Part shown: piece by piece, positions 26,886-39,405 of the stretch | Numbering within the stretch: position 1 is the first letter of the stretch | Layout: every line of letters begins with the position of its first letter | Source: Cyanoderma ruficeps | Taxonomy: Eukaryota > Chordata > Aves > Passeriformes > Timaliidae | NCBI GenBank assembly: GCA_008694505.1 | Contig: VZDJ01000116.1 | Location: 17,260,781 to 17,324,780 of the forward strand | DNA length: 64,000 nucleotides | Direction of reading: 5' to 3' | Made by a program: the position numbers and the translations under genes | Notes under the pieces: model-generated | Database searches by the model: none | The model's input: only the letters and a program-made list of their open reading frames with translations | What the model was told of the DNA's origin: nothing

Positions 26886-29800
26886 CGGTGCAGTGTGGAG
26901 CATGAGGGAAGGGCTGCTGGGGGGTGGCTGAGGAAGCCTGGTTGGAGAAGGCCTGGAGGGCAGAGCACCCTGCAGGGCATCCTCAGGGCCAGTGGGTGCA
27001 GAGTGAGAGCCCTGCCTGGGCAGCCAGTGGGCAACAGGAGCAAGGAATGCAGCAGGGCATGCACCAAGTCCTGGTGCGATGGTTTGTATTGCAGTCCCTG
27101 TTTCCAGCAGTTTCCTCTGTCTGGAATAAGATCCAGCTGGCTGATGGCAGAGCTGCCCTGTTGGGAGCTTGGCACAGATAGATGGCAGGATGCTGGGCCA
27201 TGTTCTGTAGAGGATACCATGGTGGTGTCTTGTGGTCTGCATGACCCTGTGTCTGCAGGAGCAAAGCCAGGGATCAGTGCCCTCTCAGAATCATCCCCCA
27301 CCCCCCATCTGGTGAAGGGATTGTGATCTCAATCCCATGAGAGTGGTCTGCACAGGGGCTTCATGCTTGGTAGACAAGTGACATTCTCTATTGCTCAGCA
27401 GTTATGGTGCAGCTGAGACAGGCCTACTGCCACCTTCCCTTGCTCCCTGAGTCCCAGCAGCCCTCCCTGCCTTAGTTTCCCTGCCTGGGCTATAGAAAAC
27501 AGCCTGCCTGGTAGGATCTCGTGAGCAGAATGCCCTGATTCTACATAGCCTCTTGGCCATCCTTAGCCTCTGGAAAGCTGCCCAACTCTGCAGGGCTCAG
27601 GGTGCCAGTGAGTGCCTTTGCCATGGGGGCAGCAACCATGTGCCTGGATCACACCAGTTCTCATGTGCTGGATTCCCCTTCTAGGGAATGTGTTTGGGGG
27701 TTGCTGTCTCCAACATGACCCCTATGCCTGCCCTGTCCCATGGTTCACTCACTGCAGGGAAGGTGCTGCAGGGCTGCTGCAGCCTGGGAGTTCTGAGTCC
27801 CCAGGCTGCTCAGGTCCAGGTCAGACACTGGGCACAGGGCTCCTCCTTCATCTACCTGGGGGAAGTTCACTCAGAGCAATCTGTAGTTGGTCAGCACTGG
27901 CTGTGCTACAGCTAATGCTTGCGGTTGTAAAAGGATTCCCCCATACTGAGGCCCTGGATGAAACCCAGGCTGTCTCTGCAATGCCACATGGGCACTCTGT
28001 GCCTCAGTTTCCCTCCTTGCATTTCCTGAGGCTGTTTATTCTTGGGGCAGGGTCTGTTTTCCTCTGGGTGCAAATAACATCCCAGTTCCTGATCATCCTT
28101 GGTAGTGTTTAGTGGCTGTGAGTTGTGGCCAAGTAAAGGTTCAGTCCTCACCCCCAAACCAGCCTTTCTTCACACCAATATGTGGGCCATAAGGCTCTGT
28201 GCTTGTGCCATGCTGACATAGGGACCTTCCTCTGTAGTGCCATGGACTCCTGACAAATCCTTTTGCAGTTGCTGGCCAAACAAATGAGAGTGTTCAAGGG
28301 GTGAAAGAAGCAGTCTGTGTCCTTAGACCAGGGATCTCACAGAGGCAAAAGAATGCAGAGGGCCAGATCCAAGCATCCCTGCACATGTCCAGCTCCTGGC
28401 ATGGCTCTGGCTGTGTGTCTCCACCATTCCAGCTTCTGCTTCTCTTCACTGGCTTCACTCCTGTCCCGGTGATCAATGGGCTCTGGTTGGGCTGGCAAAC
28501 AGCACAAACAGAGGCATTTACAAACCCGCTGTCTCTCCAACAGGGCCATAACTCAGGCTCCCCGTCACCGTGGGGAATGGGAGGCAGGAGCTCCTGCTTT
28601 GGTGACAGCAGCAGCACCGACATTTTTCCTCTCGTGGTAAATGTGTTACTTGGGGATAATTATGTCAAGTTTTAAAAAGAAACAGACTGGCTGCTGAGCA
28701 GCTCCTGACACTTGTAGTGCGCAGGGCATGAACACACGTGTCTATCCAGAGAAAAGAAATCACCTAAGCTGAAAGGACCTGTTTGCAAATGCCTGCACTT
28801 GGGATCTGCAGTCTCGGCGTGGTGTCCCTGGTGTCCAGTACTCAGGCTGAGATCTTCCCTGGGTCCATCCCTCCACGGGGTGTCTCCAGGGTCTGCAGCC
28901 ACCTACTGGTTCTGGCAATGCTGCCCACCTGCACCAGGGGCTGCTTGGGGCTGGGTGTCCCACGTCTCCCGCAGCGTGCTGGGAGCATCCTCTGCCCGCA
29001 CCCCTTCTCCAGGTGAGCGGATCGTGGGGCGTGTGGGAGATGCTGGTGTAGGTGCCCTGTCGTCCGTGGTTGAAGACCTTGCTGGGAACCCAGGGCGGCT
29101 GAGACGCTGCTGCGGCCGGCTCGGGCAGCCGCCGTCCTCGCCGGCAGCAGAGGGAGCTGGAGGATCGGGGATGGCAGCACGGGCAGGCAGGAGGAGGCTG
29201 GACTGGGCTGGACTCCATTGGGCTGGGCTGGGCAGCTCAGGGAGCCCCATGGCGGGAGAGAGACCCCCCTTCACCCAGATCCTCCCCTAGCAGGGCAGCG
29301 GGAGGTGCCCCAGCCTGCGGACTGTCCCCTCAGCCCGTGGTGTCACCTCTCAGACACATCACCCCTGTGGGCGCCCAGCTCTGTGGTGGACACCTCCTGA
29401 GCTGGCCCTCAATCCCCTGTCTGGGCTTTTAGGGTCTCAGCCCCGCTGATTCATTCTGGGGAGTCATGTAGCCTCTCCCTGGGACACAGTGCTTCTCATC
29501 AGCCTGAGGACCTGCTGGTCCCCAGGGAGCCTGGCTGGATGCGATGGGGGTAAGACCTTCATCCCTGGGAAGCGTCCCAGGGCCAAGGTGGTAGGGTCCT
29601 ACAGCATGTGGTCACTGTCACTGCCGTCCCCAAATCTCCTTGCCCACAGGGAGCTGATTTATGTCTGGGCCAGCCTGTGCTGACCTCCTGCTTGGGCTCG
29701 GGCATTATAACTGCTGGCAGGTCAGTGGAGCTACAGCTAAAGTGAAGTGGCTGGTATGGGTCAGGGAGGGGGGATGCAGAACTGGGGGCACTGAGGATCC

Positions 29801-32800
29801 CAGTTCCAAAGGCACAGCTGCCCAGAGCAGTGAACAGCAGGGGTGAAGCAGGTGTAGCCCCCAGAATACGCCCTCCACCCTGTCCCCTGCTCCTGAGCTC
29901 TCTTTCTGACCATACTCTCTGTTTTAACCACAGAATGTTCTGGGTCAGTGGTATCAAGCCTGGAGAGGTGGCTCCTTGTTGGGGGGAAACTGAGGCACAC
30001 ATGGGCTGATGATTTCTTGAACATCAACAGGAGAGGCAGGGAGGGCACCAGGTACCTGAGCCCAGCTCCTGCCCAGGACTTGGGGTGAGGAACCAGAAGG
30101 ACCTGATACAGGTACAGCAGAGGGCAATGCCTCAGCTCATGGCCTGAAATGTCCCCTTTGGTCTGTTGCTCTCACCTTCAGCTTGATCCATGAATCTTAG
30201 GGTGCAGAAATCTCCTGTGGGGGTTACACCCCTCCTGTTCCCTCGTGACAGGTTTACCTCCAGGTCCCAGACCCCCCATGCACATGGGCCCTGTGTCACT
30301 CAGCCCTATCCCAGCATTCTGGGTGTGTTTTGGCAATAAGCCCTGTTTGTTTTCCCAGCTGGAGTGGATAACCAACCCAGCATCCAGCCAGCCTGTGGGA
30401 GCTGAGCTTTGGGAATAGCTACATCAGCTGCCACCCCAATCCCTGCCTGCACCAACTGCTGAGGTGAGACCTGAACATGGCTGTAAACCTGGATATCCAT
30501 GTACCCACCAGGCAGCTGCTCTACATCCTGGGATGGTGCCAGCCCGACCTGCCAGCCTAAGTGGTCTAAGTCAGTTGAGGGGAGCCCTTGGGATGCAATA
30601 AAAAGACACTCAGTGCCTCTCCTGGCCACACACTGAGCTCCCCTCTGTCCAGCAGAAAGGGAGAACATTTTTACTGACACGCTGCCTTTGCTCTCTGCTT
30701 GGGAAGGGGGAGAACAGCAAAACATGTCCGAGTAAGGCATTAGGACTTTCCCAGGGCTAAGCTATATCTGCCTAGTTGCCTGTGCTGGGATGAGCTCATT
30801 TTTGGTGAACAGCACAGCCAAGGGCTGGGGTGTGCAGGCTGCCAAGCCCCTGGCTGGGCAGGCAGGGCTTTGAGAGCCTCTCCTGGCACTGCCTGGCCAT
30901 CCCACAGGTGCAGTGGATCTGTCACAGTCTTGCCAGGCTCCTGCTGCTGGTCACAAACTGAAGGGTGTGCTGGCGTCCAGACTGGCACTTGTGCTTTCCA
31001 ACTGGTAGCACACATTTCTGCTCCTATTTTTCAGCCAAGGAATATTACTAACTTTGCAAGGCTGCAGCGAGGGCTCCTGTCCTTCTCAGCAACCTCTCCC
31101 CAACAAGTTTGTCAAGTCCTCCAGATGACCCCATTGCAGGTTGTTTTTGCAATGTTACAGGGGTGATTTGTCTTTTTTAAGGCTCTTCTTAGGGCTAAGC
31201 TGTGTTCAGACAGCAGCAGCTTGAAGCTAAGTCTTAAGCATCAGCCCAGAGCACTGGCCTCTGACAGCTCCAGGTGCAGCATCCAAAACTCATCCCAGCT
31301 GGGGAAGCAAGTCCCTTGATTGAACCTGCTGCAAAAACAGGAACTTGGTGCATTCCCAGCTGGCTCTCAGCAAAGGTGACTTGTTTAAAATAATTTCCAT
31401 GGCCTGTGCACTTATTTTTGCTGCTGGATTCAGGAGAGTAGGTTCAATCTAGGCTGCTAGGCAGCACCAGAGGCTGAGTTTCATCCAGAAGAAACTGTTG
31501 GAAGACTTTGCTCAGGTCTCACTCTGAATAGGTCTAAAATTAGATCAGGGAATCAAAAGTTGATGAGCAACAGATACGTGGGTCTGGCTTCAGATTAGCA
31601 GCTTTTACAATGGCCCGGGGATGCTCCCACTGACAATGGTTGCCATTTGGGATCAGTTTTGCTCCAGTAACATTTCAAGTTTGTCAAAGCCCCTTTGAAA
31701 GCCTGGGCAGGTGAAAAGGATCATGGGGAGCTGTAAATAAGTGTGAGCCTTAAAAAACTTCCTGAAATGACCAATAAATCCCCCAGGACATGACAAGAAT
31801 CATTCAGGGATTGTTCCTGAAGAAACCTAGCTCTCCACTGAAAAGGAAAAGTACTTTCAAAAGCATGTTCAGAGCAGCAAAATGTGGTTCCCAGGTAAGA
31901 AGTAGCCTGTGTCCAAGCTTCCTTCTCCATCACCCAAGGACAGTGACATTCCCTGACAGGTCCCTGTGCCACTTGCTCCCCACACCTTGCTGTTTCCTGC
32001 CCGGAATTATTAAGGTGTATGGCACAAAGCCAAATAAATGGAGAACCTGAGCCTACAGACTGCCTGGCATGAAGTAAATAAATACATGTTGCATCTGGCC
32101 AGGACCTGCTGCAGGAGATGCTGCTTTGTGCCATCCTGTGGGGTGTAGAGGGTGTGTGGGGCTGCATCCCCTTGGGACTACCCTCATCAGGTCTGGTGAG
32201 GGCTGGAGGTTGCCCAGACTTTCTCTGCATATCCAAAAGATGGGAAAACTCCATCAGTGTGGCCCCTCAGCACATCTGCAAGGTGCAATCAGGGATAGGT
32301 CCAGCCACACAGAAGGGCCCTGGTGGCAGTGCCACTGCTCCCCTCTCAGGAGCTGGACTGGAGGTGCTGCTTGGTGTCTCCACAGCCCACTGAGACCCCC
32401 GACAAGGCTGACTCACATCTGTGAGTGCTCTTCAGATCTTTGGGGAGAGGCTGGGGAATGAGTTGATACTTCTCTTTCTCCCAGTGAAAACACCCAAGGA
32501 GGCTGGGGATGTGGGCAGAGGTGGAGAGAGAGACCAGACCTACCCCATTGCTGGGGAGCTGGGAGGGGACAAGGGATGTGCAGGCGGCTGGGTGGCAGTG
32601 GGAGCTGTGGGGACAGTGGGAGAAGTGTCTGCCTGCACAGACTGGGCACCCCATCTGGGCTGTGGGGTGTTTATCCCCACTGTGTACCTGTGGCAGGGGC
32701 TGGCTCCTCCTTTCCCCCAGCAGGTGCTCCCACCTCACTGGCAGCTGTGGCCGTGTCCTTGTCACCAAGGGCACAGCCGTCGGTGTGCTCAGTGGGTACA

Positions 32801-33409
32801 GACACACAGAACTCCTGGAGGGACTGACCCCCACACAGCTGCTCTCTCCCACTCCTGTCTGAAAGCAAGTCAGTGCTTCCCATGAGCATCCCACGGACCC
32901 CTGTTCAGCCCCGTCAATGGCCACCCCCTCTCTGTCCCCACAGGACCCGGCGGTCAGTGTCGGTGTCCCTGCTCCACAGCGGCTGAGCCTCTTCCCAGGG
33001 TGACACTGTCCCGCCCCTCCCCTCTCTGCCGCGCAGCGCTTCCCCCGCCACTTCACACGCTGCAGCAGATGGTGGAGGTGACATTTGTCTCCGAGTGACG
33101 CATTTGACGGTGGCCGTGTTCCTCCCTCCTCCCTTAGCCCTGGATGGGGGAACCTTGAGCCCACCTGGCAGAGGCAAGACGGGCAGGCGCTGGCTGAGGG
33201 ATCCCCCAGCCCCCACCCCTCCTGCACACCCCCAGACATCTGCACTCCTTGCTCATCTGCATCCCCACCAAAGCGCTCTCCCAGGGCTCCGGGGCACCAG
33301 GGCAGCTGGGGGACGTCGTCCCTGAGGGCGAGTGCCCATCGCCGTGGGGCGTTTGAGGGGGGAGGCTAGGTGGGAGCCGGGCACCAGGGACTCCTGTTCA
33401 TTCTCCGTT

Positions 33410-33795
33410 TTCTGCCTTAATTAGAACCCGGAGAGACCAGGCGAAATCGCATTAGCGCGGGGCCCCGGTGCGCTGAGCCATCCATCTTTTTTTATTACAG
33501 CGTAATGGGGCTGCTCGCGAGGCGCCGTGCGATTTGTCACAGGCCTCGTTCCCTGATAACGGGCATTTGTCATCACTTTCTTCCCGTGTTAATGTCATCA
33601 TCGGCGAGCTGACAGGCAGACCCGTTGAGGGAGCACTGGCGACAGACCACATCCGTCAACCTAATATTTCCATGGCTGTGGGGATCAGCCGGGCTGCGAA
33701 CACACATTAAAGCGCTTATGAGGGGAGGGGGGGGGAAAAAAAAAGGGGGTTGTCATTAATTAAAATGTTAGTGTGAGAGTGTGAGCGTGTGTGCG
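33410..33795. promoter_or_regulatory. Candidate conserved non-coding element
   Basis: The block starts at CTTAATTAGAACC and runs through TTTTTTTATTACAGCGTAATGG, GATAACGGGC, TTTGTCATCACTTTC and GTTAATGTCATCATC to TGTCATTAATTAAAATG. Balanced composition, intact CpGs outside a promoter and many TAAT or TGTCA (TALE-like) cores suggest selected regulatory DNA. There is no coding potential. Confidence 0.42.
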
Positions 33796-33870
33796 GGTGG
33801 CACTGCGTGGGGACATGGTGGGGGGGGGGGCCGCGGCGCGGGAGGCGCGGGGCGGGGCGGGTGCGACGCG
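33721..33870. repeat. G-rich low-complexity tract
   Basis: A G-run followed by nine A at 33721-33750, then a run of G at 33818-33830 followed by several GGGG/GGG groups to about 33861 on the plus strand. The spacing of the G groups permits a G-quadruplex. Confidence 0.6.
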
Positions 33871-35469
33871 GTGGCCTTTTAACGGAGCTCGCATCAGCTC
33901 CTGAAACCCATTTAAAAGATATTTGGGACTGGGGAATCAGCGGTGAGCACGGTGGAAAGGTCATTGTTAATAAGGGAGAGCACTTGGGAGCACGTGGGGA
34001 GGGCGCAGGCTTGGCCAGTGGAGGATGGAGGAGATTGTCATCCCCCCGGAGCGGGGCCGTGCTTGTCCCACGGGGAGTAGTTGAGCCGCTTCTGTCATGA
34101 AGTGAGTGGCCTCAAGTCTACATGGCAGAAGGATGAGGTAGGGGGAAGGAAACCCTGCACTGGGGTTGCTCCATGGCTGGCCAAGGGCAGGAGTGGGGTA
34201 TGGGACAGGGCTCTGCAGCTGCAAGATGGGCTTGTGGCAGAAGTCTAGAGGGTCAAACCTGAGATGTCCCCTCTAAGCAACCAGTGAGGAGACCTGCCCT
34301 GGTCCTGAGGCCATTCAGTGACAAGGGGGCTCAGGTCCCCATCCCAGAATGTGGCTATTGCCATGGAAATGGGTGGTAGTGACTGGGAGGAGCAGGTGTG
34401 TGGGATCTCGGGTTTTCCTAGCAGTGAGAGTCTGTTTTCTGTACTTTTCTGATACTCCTGTGTCATACAAAACAGGAAGACTTGGTGGGCTGCTTTTTTT
34501 TTTTTTTNTTTTAATTTTTTTTTTTTAATTACCTTTTTGTGGGGTTTTTGAGGATTTGGGGATGGGGTTCTCAGTCAGATCTACCCAGCTCCCATGATGT
34601 ACTGGTACAACCCCGATTTGCTCTGCAAAATACGACTCCAGGAGCTCTTACGCAAATGAGACCAAAGATGCTGTTTCCTCTGCTCAAATCCCATCCTCAG
34701 GTTCCCTGGGAAAGCCCCTGATGTTCCTTACCTGTGGCTGGACACTGTGCTAGAAGAACAGGCAATGGCAGAGCGCAGGCAGGCGTGGGCAGCACCAAAC
34801 CCCTGCGGAGTGCAGACAGAGGGCACACGGTTTGAAAGGGTGGCTGCACAGAGCCCTCACCCCCATGTCCCCCACCCCAGGAATGGTCAAGGGCAGCCTG
34901 CGAAGAGGAACACGTCCCATAGCTCAGGAAAGCTCATGACTCTTTCTTTCATTGTTTTTCTTCTTTTTCTTGTCTTCTGTCCTTCCTCATTCCAGTCACA
35001 GGCTCTGTGCATGGGAAAGTCAGGTTTGGGATGAGGTGTGGGGTGTTTTTAGGGATCTGGGCCCTTTGTGTGTGTGCACACGAACACACACTCCTGTGCA
35101 CACATCCCCGTAAGTCATTTCTATAAGGCACCCCAAACTTTGGCTCACTGGTGAGTGTACCTGGTGGTGTATCCACCCATGACTGGTAGAGCTGGGAGGG
35201 GGTAGTTTTCTCCAGGTGCTGAAGGGGAAACTGAGGCATGGAGCAAGGATTTGCAGTCCTCATCCACACTGTGCCTCATCCACATCAAACAGGTCACCCC
35301 ATCACTGGCACCATCCAACAAGTCTGCAAACATCAGGGAAAAGGTGTACAGGAAATTTTCTTGGGACTGCCCAGCAGTGGAGAGGCTCCCAACCCTGTGA
35401 CATCCCCAACACCCCCGGCAGCAAACCCTGCCACCAAACCTCCCTCCACTCCAGCTCTCCGCAATAAAT

Positions 35470-36050
35470 CACTGCCCTGCATTGGCCGAGGACCTTTTAA
35501 AAAGGATTTATTAGGGGGGATTTAAGCACAGGCAGCGATAGGGTTTCATAAATCGAAAGGCAATAGCGCTTATCGTTACCGGTGTGCTCGGGGGGGACAC
35601 CCCTGCTCCCCCCGTTCCCACGGCCCTGGAACAGCTCCTCCCCGGCCCCGCTGCCTCCCGCCCGCCGCTCCCCTTCCTCCCCGTCTGTGGAGACCGCGAG
35701 TGTGGAAAATCCCCAGACAGGGAGTGTAAATGCTTGTTCTTTGTAAATGAAGAACATAATTAACATTAAATTAAGGTAATACAAATGAAGACAACACAGA
35801 GCCTGACAGGATGAGTGTTTGGGGAGGCAGTAGAGAGAAGTGATTCATATTTTTAATTTACTGTACAAATAGACTAGCAGGGCTGGGGGGAAAAGGGCCA
35901 TCCAAGTGGAGTGGGGATTTTTTTTTTTTTCCCACTGTTGTTTTGCTGTGCTTTAAGCACACAATGACTATTAAAGTCAACTGCCCATATAATAGGACAT
36001 CTCCTACATGACTGCTCTCCGAGAGGCAGCTTGCTGTAGCAATAAATTCT
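35470..36050. promoter_or_regulatory. Candidate conserved non-coding element
   Basis: Several AT-rich stretches occur: CTTTTAAAAAGGATTTATTAG, GATTTAAGCACAG, ATAATTAACATTAAATTAAGG, and GCTTTAAGCACACAATGAC with AAAGTCAACTG. The heptamer TTTAAGC followed by ACA recurs at about 35520 and 35952, an NKX/LBX-type spacing worth noting. A GC-rich interruption at 35580-35700 splits the block, so it may be two elements. Confidence 0.42.
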
Positions 36051-36054
36051 GGGA

Positions 36055-36068
36055 GTGCCATCTGCTGG
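36055..36068 (-). promoter_or_regulatory. CTCF core motif, exact consensus
   Basis: On the minus strand the bases read CCAGCAGATGGCAC, matching all 14 positions of the core consensus CCASYAGRKGGCRS. With equal base use, about 0.03 such matches are expected by chance on both strands of a 64-kb window. Occupancy is not shown by sequence alone. Confidence 0.55.
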
Positions 36069-36929
36069 TGTGCACCCTCCGCCGGGCACCCTCGCTCCGG
36101 CCACCCGGCTCGGACTAGTCCTGGCACCCCACAATTGCTGCAGAGACCTGCAGAGCACTGCCCACGGGCCTGCAGGTGTCCATACAGGATTATTATATTT
36201 CTCGTAGGGTAAGAAACACTTTCCCCCACCCAACTGCAAGTATTTTTCATTATAAATATATATTTTTTTTCTGAGGTTGAGTGGGTATTGTTGATGCCAG
36301 GGAAATATTTTAGGCTTTTTAAAGATATGAATCACTGTTCTCTACCCTTCTGAAGTGCTGGATTTCAGCTGAGTGCTGTTACCCAGAACACAGTAAAAAA
36401 CCCCATCCATTTTAGATTTTTACCTGGAGAAAGGCTGTTGATCAGAGTCCATGAGAACTGCAGACTGGGCCTGGCTCTGCACTTTAAGGAGATGAGAGCT
36501 GTGGTCTCAGCCTGGGGAGGCCCGGCTGAGGGACGACTTTCAGCCAGGAGGGAACCCGGTTTATCATAGCACAAAAGCGTCCACGGGGCTGTGACACCTG
36601 GAATGGGCACACCCACACTGCCTCTGTGTCCTTGTTCCATTCCCTGGGAAACTCCTGACACCACCAGTCAAAGGAAAAACAAAAGAAGGCACCAAGAGGA
36701 CCCATTCCTTAATGAAATCACTCTTCCCAGGGAGAAGATGCCCTGGGATGGTGCTGAAAGATTCCTCTGCTGTGTCAAAACAGGAGAGGAATTTTCACCT
36801 TTTGGGGGGTGGGGGAGGGGGCGTGTCCTAATTTTGGGTGTGCAGTCTTTTCACTCTGGGTGACTTGTATCCTGGCAGTCATTACTGTGAGCAGTGCTCA
36901 TGGGCCCAGGGCAGCCACTTGGCCAACTC

Positions 36930-37450
36930 GCCCTTGAACACTTCCAGGGATGGGACAGCCACAACTTCTCTGGGCAACCTGTGCCAGTGCCTCAACACTC
37001 TCACAGTAAAGAATTTCTCCCTAATATCTGATCTAAACCGGCTTTCTGTCAGTTTAAACAATTCTCCCTTGTCCTGTCACTACATGCCCTTGTAACGAGT
37101 CCCTTCCCACTTCATTGCAGTCCCTTTATCCAGTGAAACCTCCCCAGAGACTTCTCCAGGCTAGACAACCTCAGCCATCTCAGCCTGTCTCCATAGGAGA
37201 GGTGCTCCAGCACTCTGAGCATCTTCATGGCCTCCTCTGGACTTGTTCCAGCAGGTCCCTGTCTTTGCTGTGCTGAAAACCCTAGAGGTGGACACAGTAT
37301 TCCAGCTGGGAATCACTGGAGTGTACTAGAGGGACAGAATCCCTTGACCTGTTGGTCACACCTCTTGTGATGCAGCCCAGACTATGGTTGGCTTCCTGGG
37401 CTGCAGGCATGGATTGCAGGGTCACGTCAAGCCTCTCATCCACCTCCAAG
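36930..37450 (-). mobile_element. CR1 LINE fragment
   Basis: About 520 bp of CR1 in reverse orientation. Diagnostic segments as read on the plus strand include TTCCAGGGATGGGACAGCCA, AGTAAAGAATTTCTCCCTAA, CCTTGTCCTGTCACTACATG and ATAGGAGAGGTGCTCCAGC. It carries indels, has no open reverse-transcriptase frame and is an old, inactive copy. Confidence 0.93.
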
Positions 37451-39149
37451 TCCCTGAATCAGTCCCTGAACCCCTCAAATACCTCCAGGGCCCAGGCTGC
37501 AAAGACAGGGCCTAGTTACAAACCACGCTGACCCCAGGCAATGCTCCCTGTGCCCAGCACCCTTCTCCCATGGCTGCTAAACTGGGAAGATGGACAATCT
37601 TAGTGACACGAGAGGCAGGGACAAGTTCTGCACCAACCTTTGTGGGGCAACAGGGTGCTGCCCCAGCATCATTTTTTCCACATGGAATAAGAGAGGAAGT
37701 GGAGCACACAGGAACCTACCTCAGTGAAAACTGGTCCCTGATGCAGTCAGGTGAGCTTTGCAGGGAGTGAAGGCCATCCCGTTGTGGTGACAGGGACAGT
37801 TTGCTGTTAGAACACCTGGTGAAACCAGTGCGAGAAGGGCTCAGCCTCAAAGGCTTGGTGGGCCCTCAGGATCCATCCTCCTGGAGCTCATCTCTGCTGG
37901 AGCCGTAGGGACTGAGGGCACTGGCAGGGTGTAAATGCTCCATGGCTTATCTGACCAAGGTCTGCAGCCACTTGTGGCCTCACCAATCCCCAGTGACTGC
38001 ACAGGGACACCAGGGTGTGTCCAGCAAGCCTTAATCAGCTTTCCAGTTGGGATTGTGACCATTCACCTTGAGACAGGTACTCTCCTACAGAGCTTCCATG
38101 AAGGATCTGCAGATATCCAGTGATGGGCCATGACCATTTCCCTGAGGACCCCCATTCAAAGCATCTGGAGGGTTCAAACCAGGGTCTTCTCTCCCATTCC
38201 ACATTTTCCTGGGCTGAGCCTCAGCCCTCCATGTGAATATCTCAGCACTTGAACCCACCCACCCTTTAGCACTGGGAACACCAGGAGAAGGCACTTGTGC
38301 ATTTGGAGAAAGCCAATTACATCTCCATTTCTGCAAACCTTAAGAGGATCAGCAGCATTTCCAGATGTCCAAGTAATTTCTCAGACTCTTCTTTGCACCT
38401 TCTCCAGTCTTTCAAGAACTGCTTGGACACTGCTAGAGAATACAGCCTTGTCCTCACCAGACAGAACCAGTGCTTTTGGAGGCCTCAATCCAGGGAACTG
38501 GATTTCGACTTGGGGAAGCAACTTTGGACATGAAAAAGCAGCTCAGAGCTCACTCTGCCATATCCTTCCTGAGAAACCTGCAGTGGAGCAACTGGGAATG
38601 CATCCCTGGCAAGACAAGCAGAGGAGCCGCCCAGATCCCTCTTTTGCAAAAGCACCAGGTCAGTGGCATGGGGCAGTCTGAGCTACAACCCCAAAAAAAA
38701 AAAAAAAANGCCCCAACAGCCTCAGAAAAAACTGATGAGCTGCCAGTGTTCCATGAGCATGGGAGTTCCCCTACCCCCAGGCCCTGATGGAAAAGAGGAT
38801 GAATGTGTCCTTTGACATGGTATCCTCAAATGAGTCCCCAGGAACAAATGCATCCAAAAGGCACCATAGAATTTTGCCAGTGACCCCCAGTCCTTGGAAA
38901 GAGGACACTTCTGGCTCTGGTGGCATCTGAAACTCTGACAGAAATGGGTCCTGACCCCACATTTCCCAGGTCTGCCCCATCTCACTGGCCACTTAGAGCA
39001 GTCCTTGGCATAAGGCAACATTCCAACTCCTTGGCTGTGCCAAGACTCCAGGAATAGGGGGCTGGTCCCAGGGGGGCCATTGCCTCCCACACAGAGGGCA
39101 GGGGGCAACATCCAAGCTGCCCCACATGCTGGGTGGGAGAGATAGATAA

Positions 39150-39405
39150 ATACCAGAATAAATAAATACAAGTGGCAAAGAGGCCTGAAATGATGCTGTC
39201 GTTTGCTGGGAATGAGAGACACAAGTGTAATTTAGGTTTTGATATTATCAAAGTCTCGCTGCTCTAAAACAGCAGGGCACTCAGTGCCTCATTAATAAAG
39301 GATAAACTTGGAGTCTATTTACAATGCACTTTTTGGGGTTATTTACACTCCATTATACATATGTAATGCTGCACATATTTACCGCTCTGTTCTGCTGCCG
39401 AGAGC
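39150..39405. promoter_or_regulatory. Candidate conserved non-coding element with three FOX-like sites
   Basis: An AT-rich block immediately left of a GC-rich stretch. TATTTAC occurs three times, at 39316-39322, 39340-39346 and 39376-39382, all on the plus strand, beside CTCATTAATAAAGGATAAAC and TGATATTATCAAAG. Such homotypic clusters are common in enhancers. It lies about 1.3 kb from the 3' end of the GLUT gene. Confidence 0.42.

Noticed and set aside
30490..30515. A further CTCF-like word containing CCACCAGGCAGC
   Set aside because: It breaks the core consensus at central positions (CA instead of KG), so it is not better than chance.
32346..33245. 299-codon open frame on the minus strand
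   Set aside because: It lies in GC-rich DNA where stops are rare, overlaps other long frames on both strands, is rich in Ser/Pro/Gly/Cys without domain pattern, and has no splice partner or recognisable family.
34508..34508. Single N inside a T run (and a second N at 38709 after an A run)
   Set aside because: Sequencing uncertainty at homopolymers, not a biological feature.
36930..37450. Open frames inside the CR1 copy as genes
   Set aside because: They are fragments of a decayed retroelement with indels and no continuous reverse-transcriptase frame.
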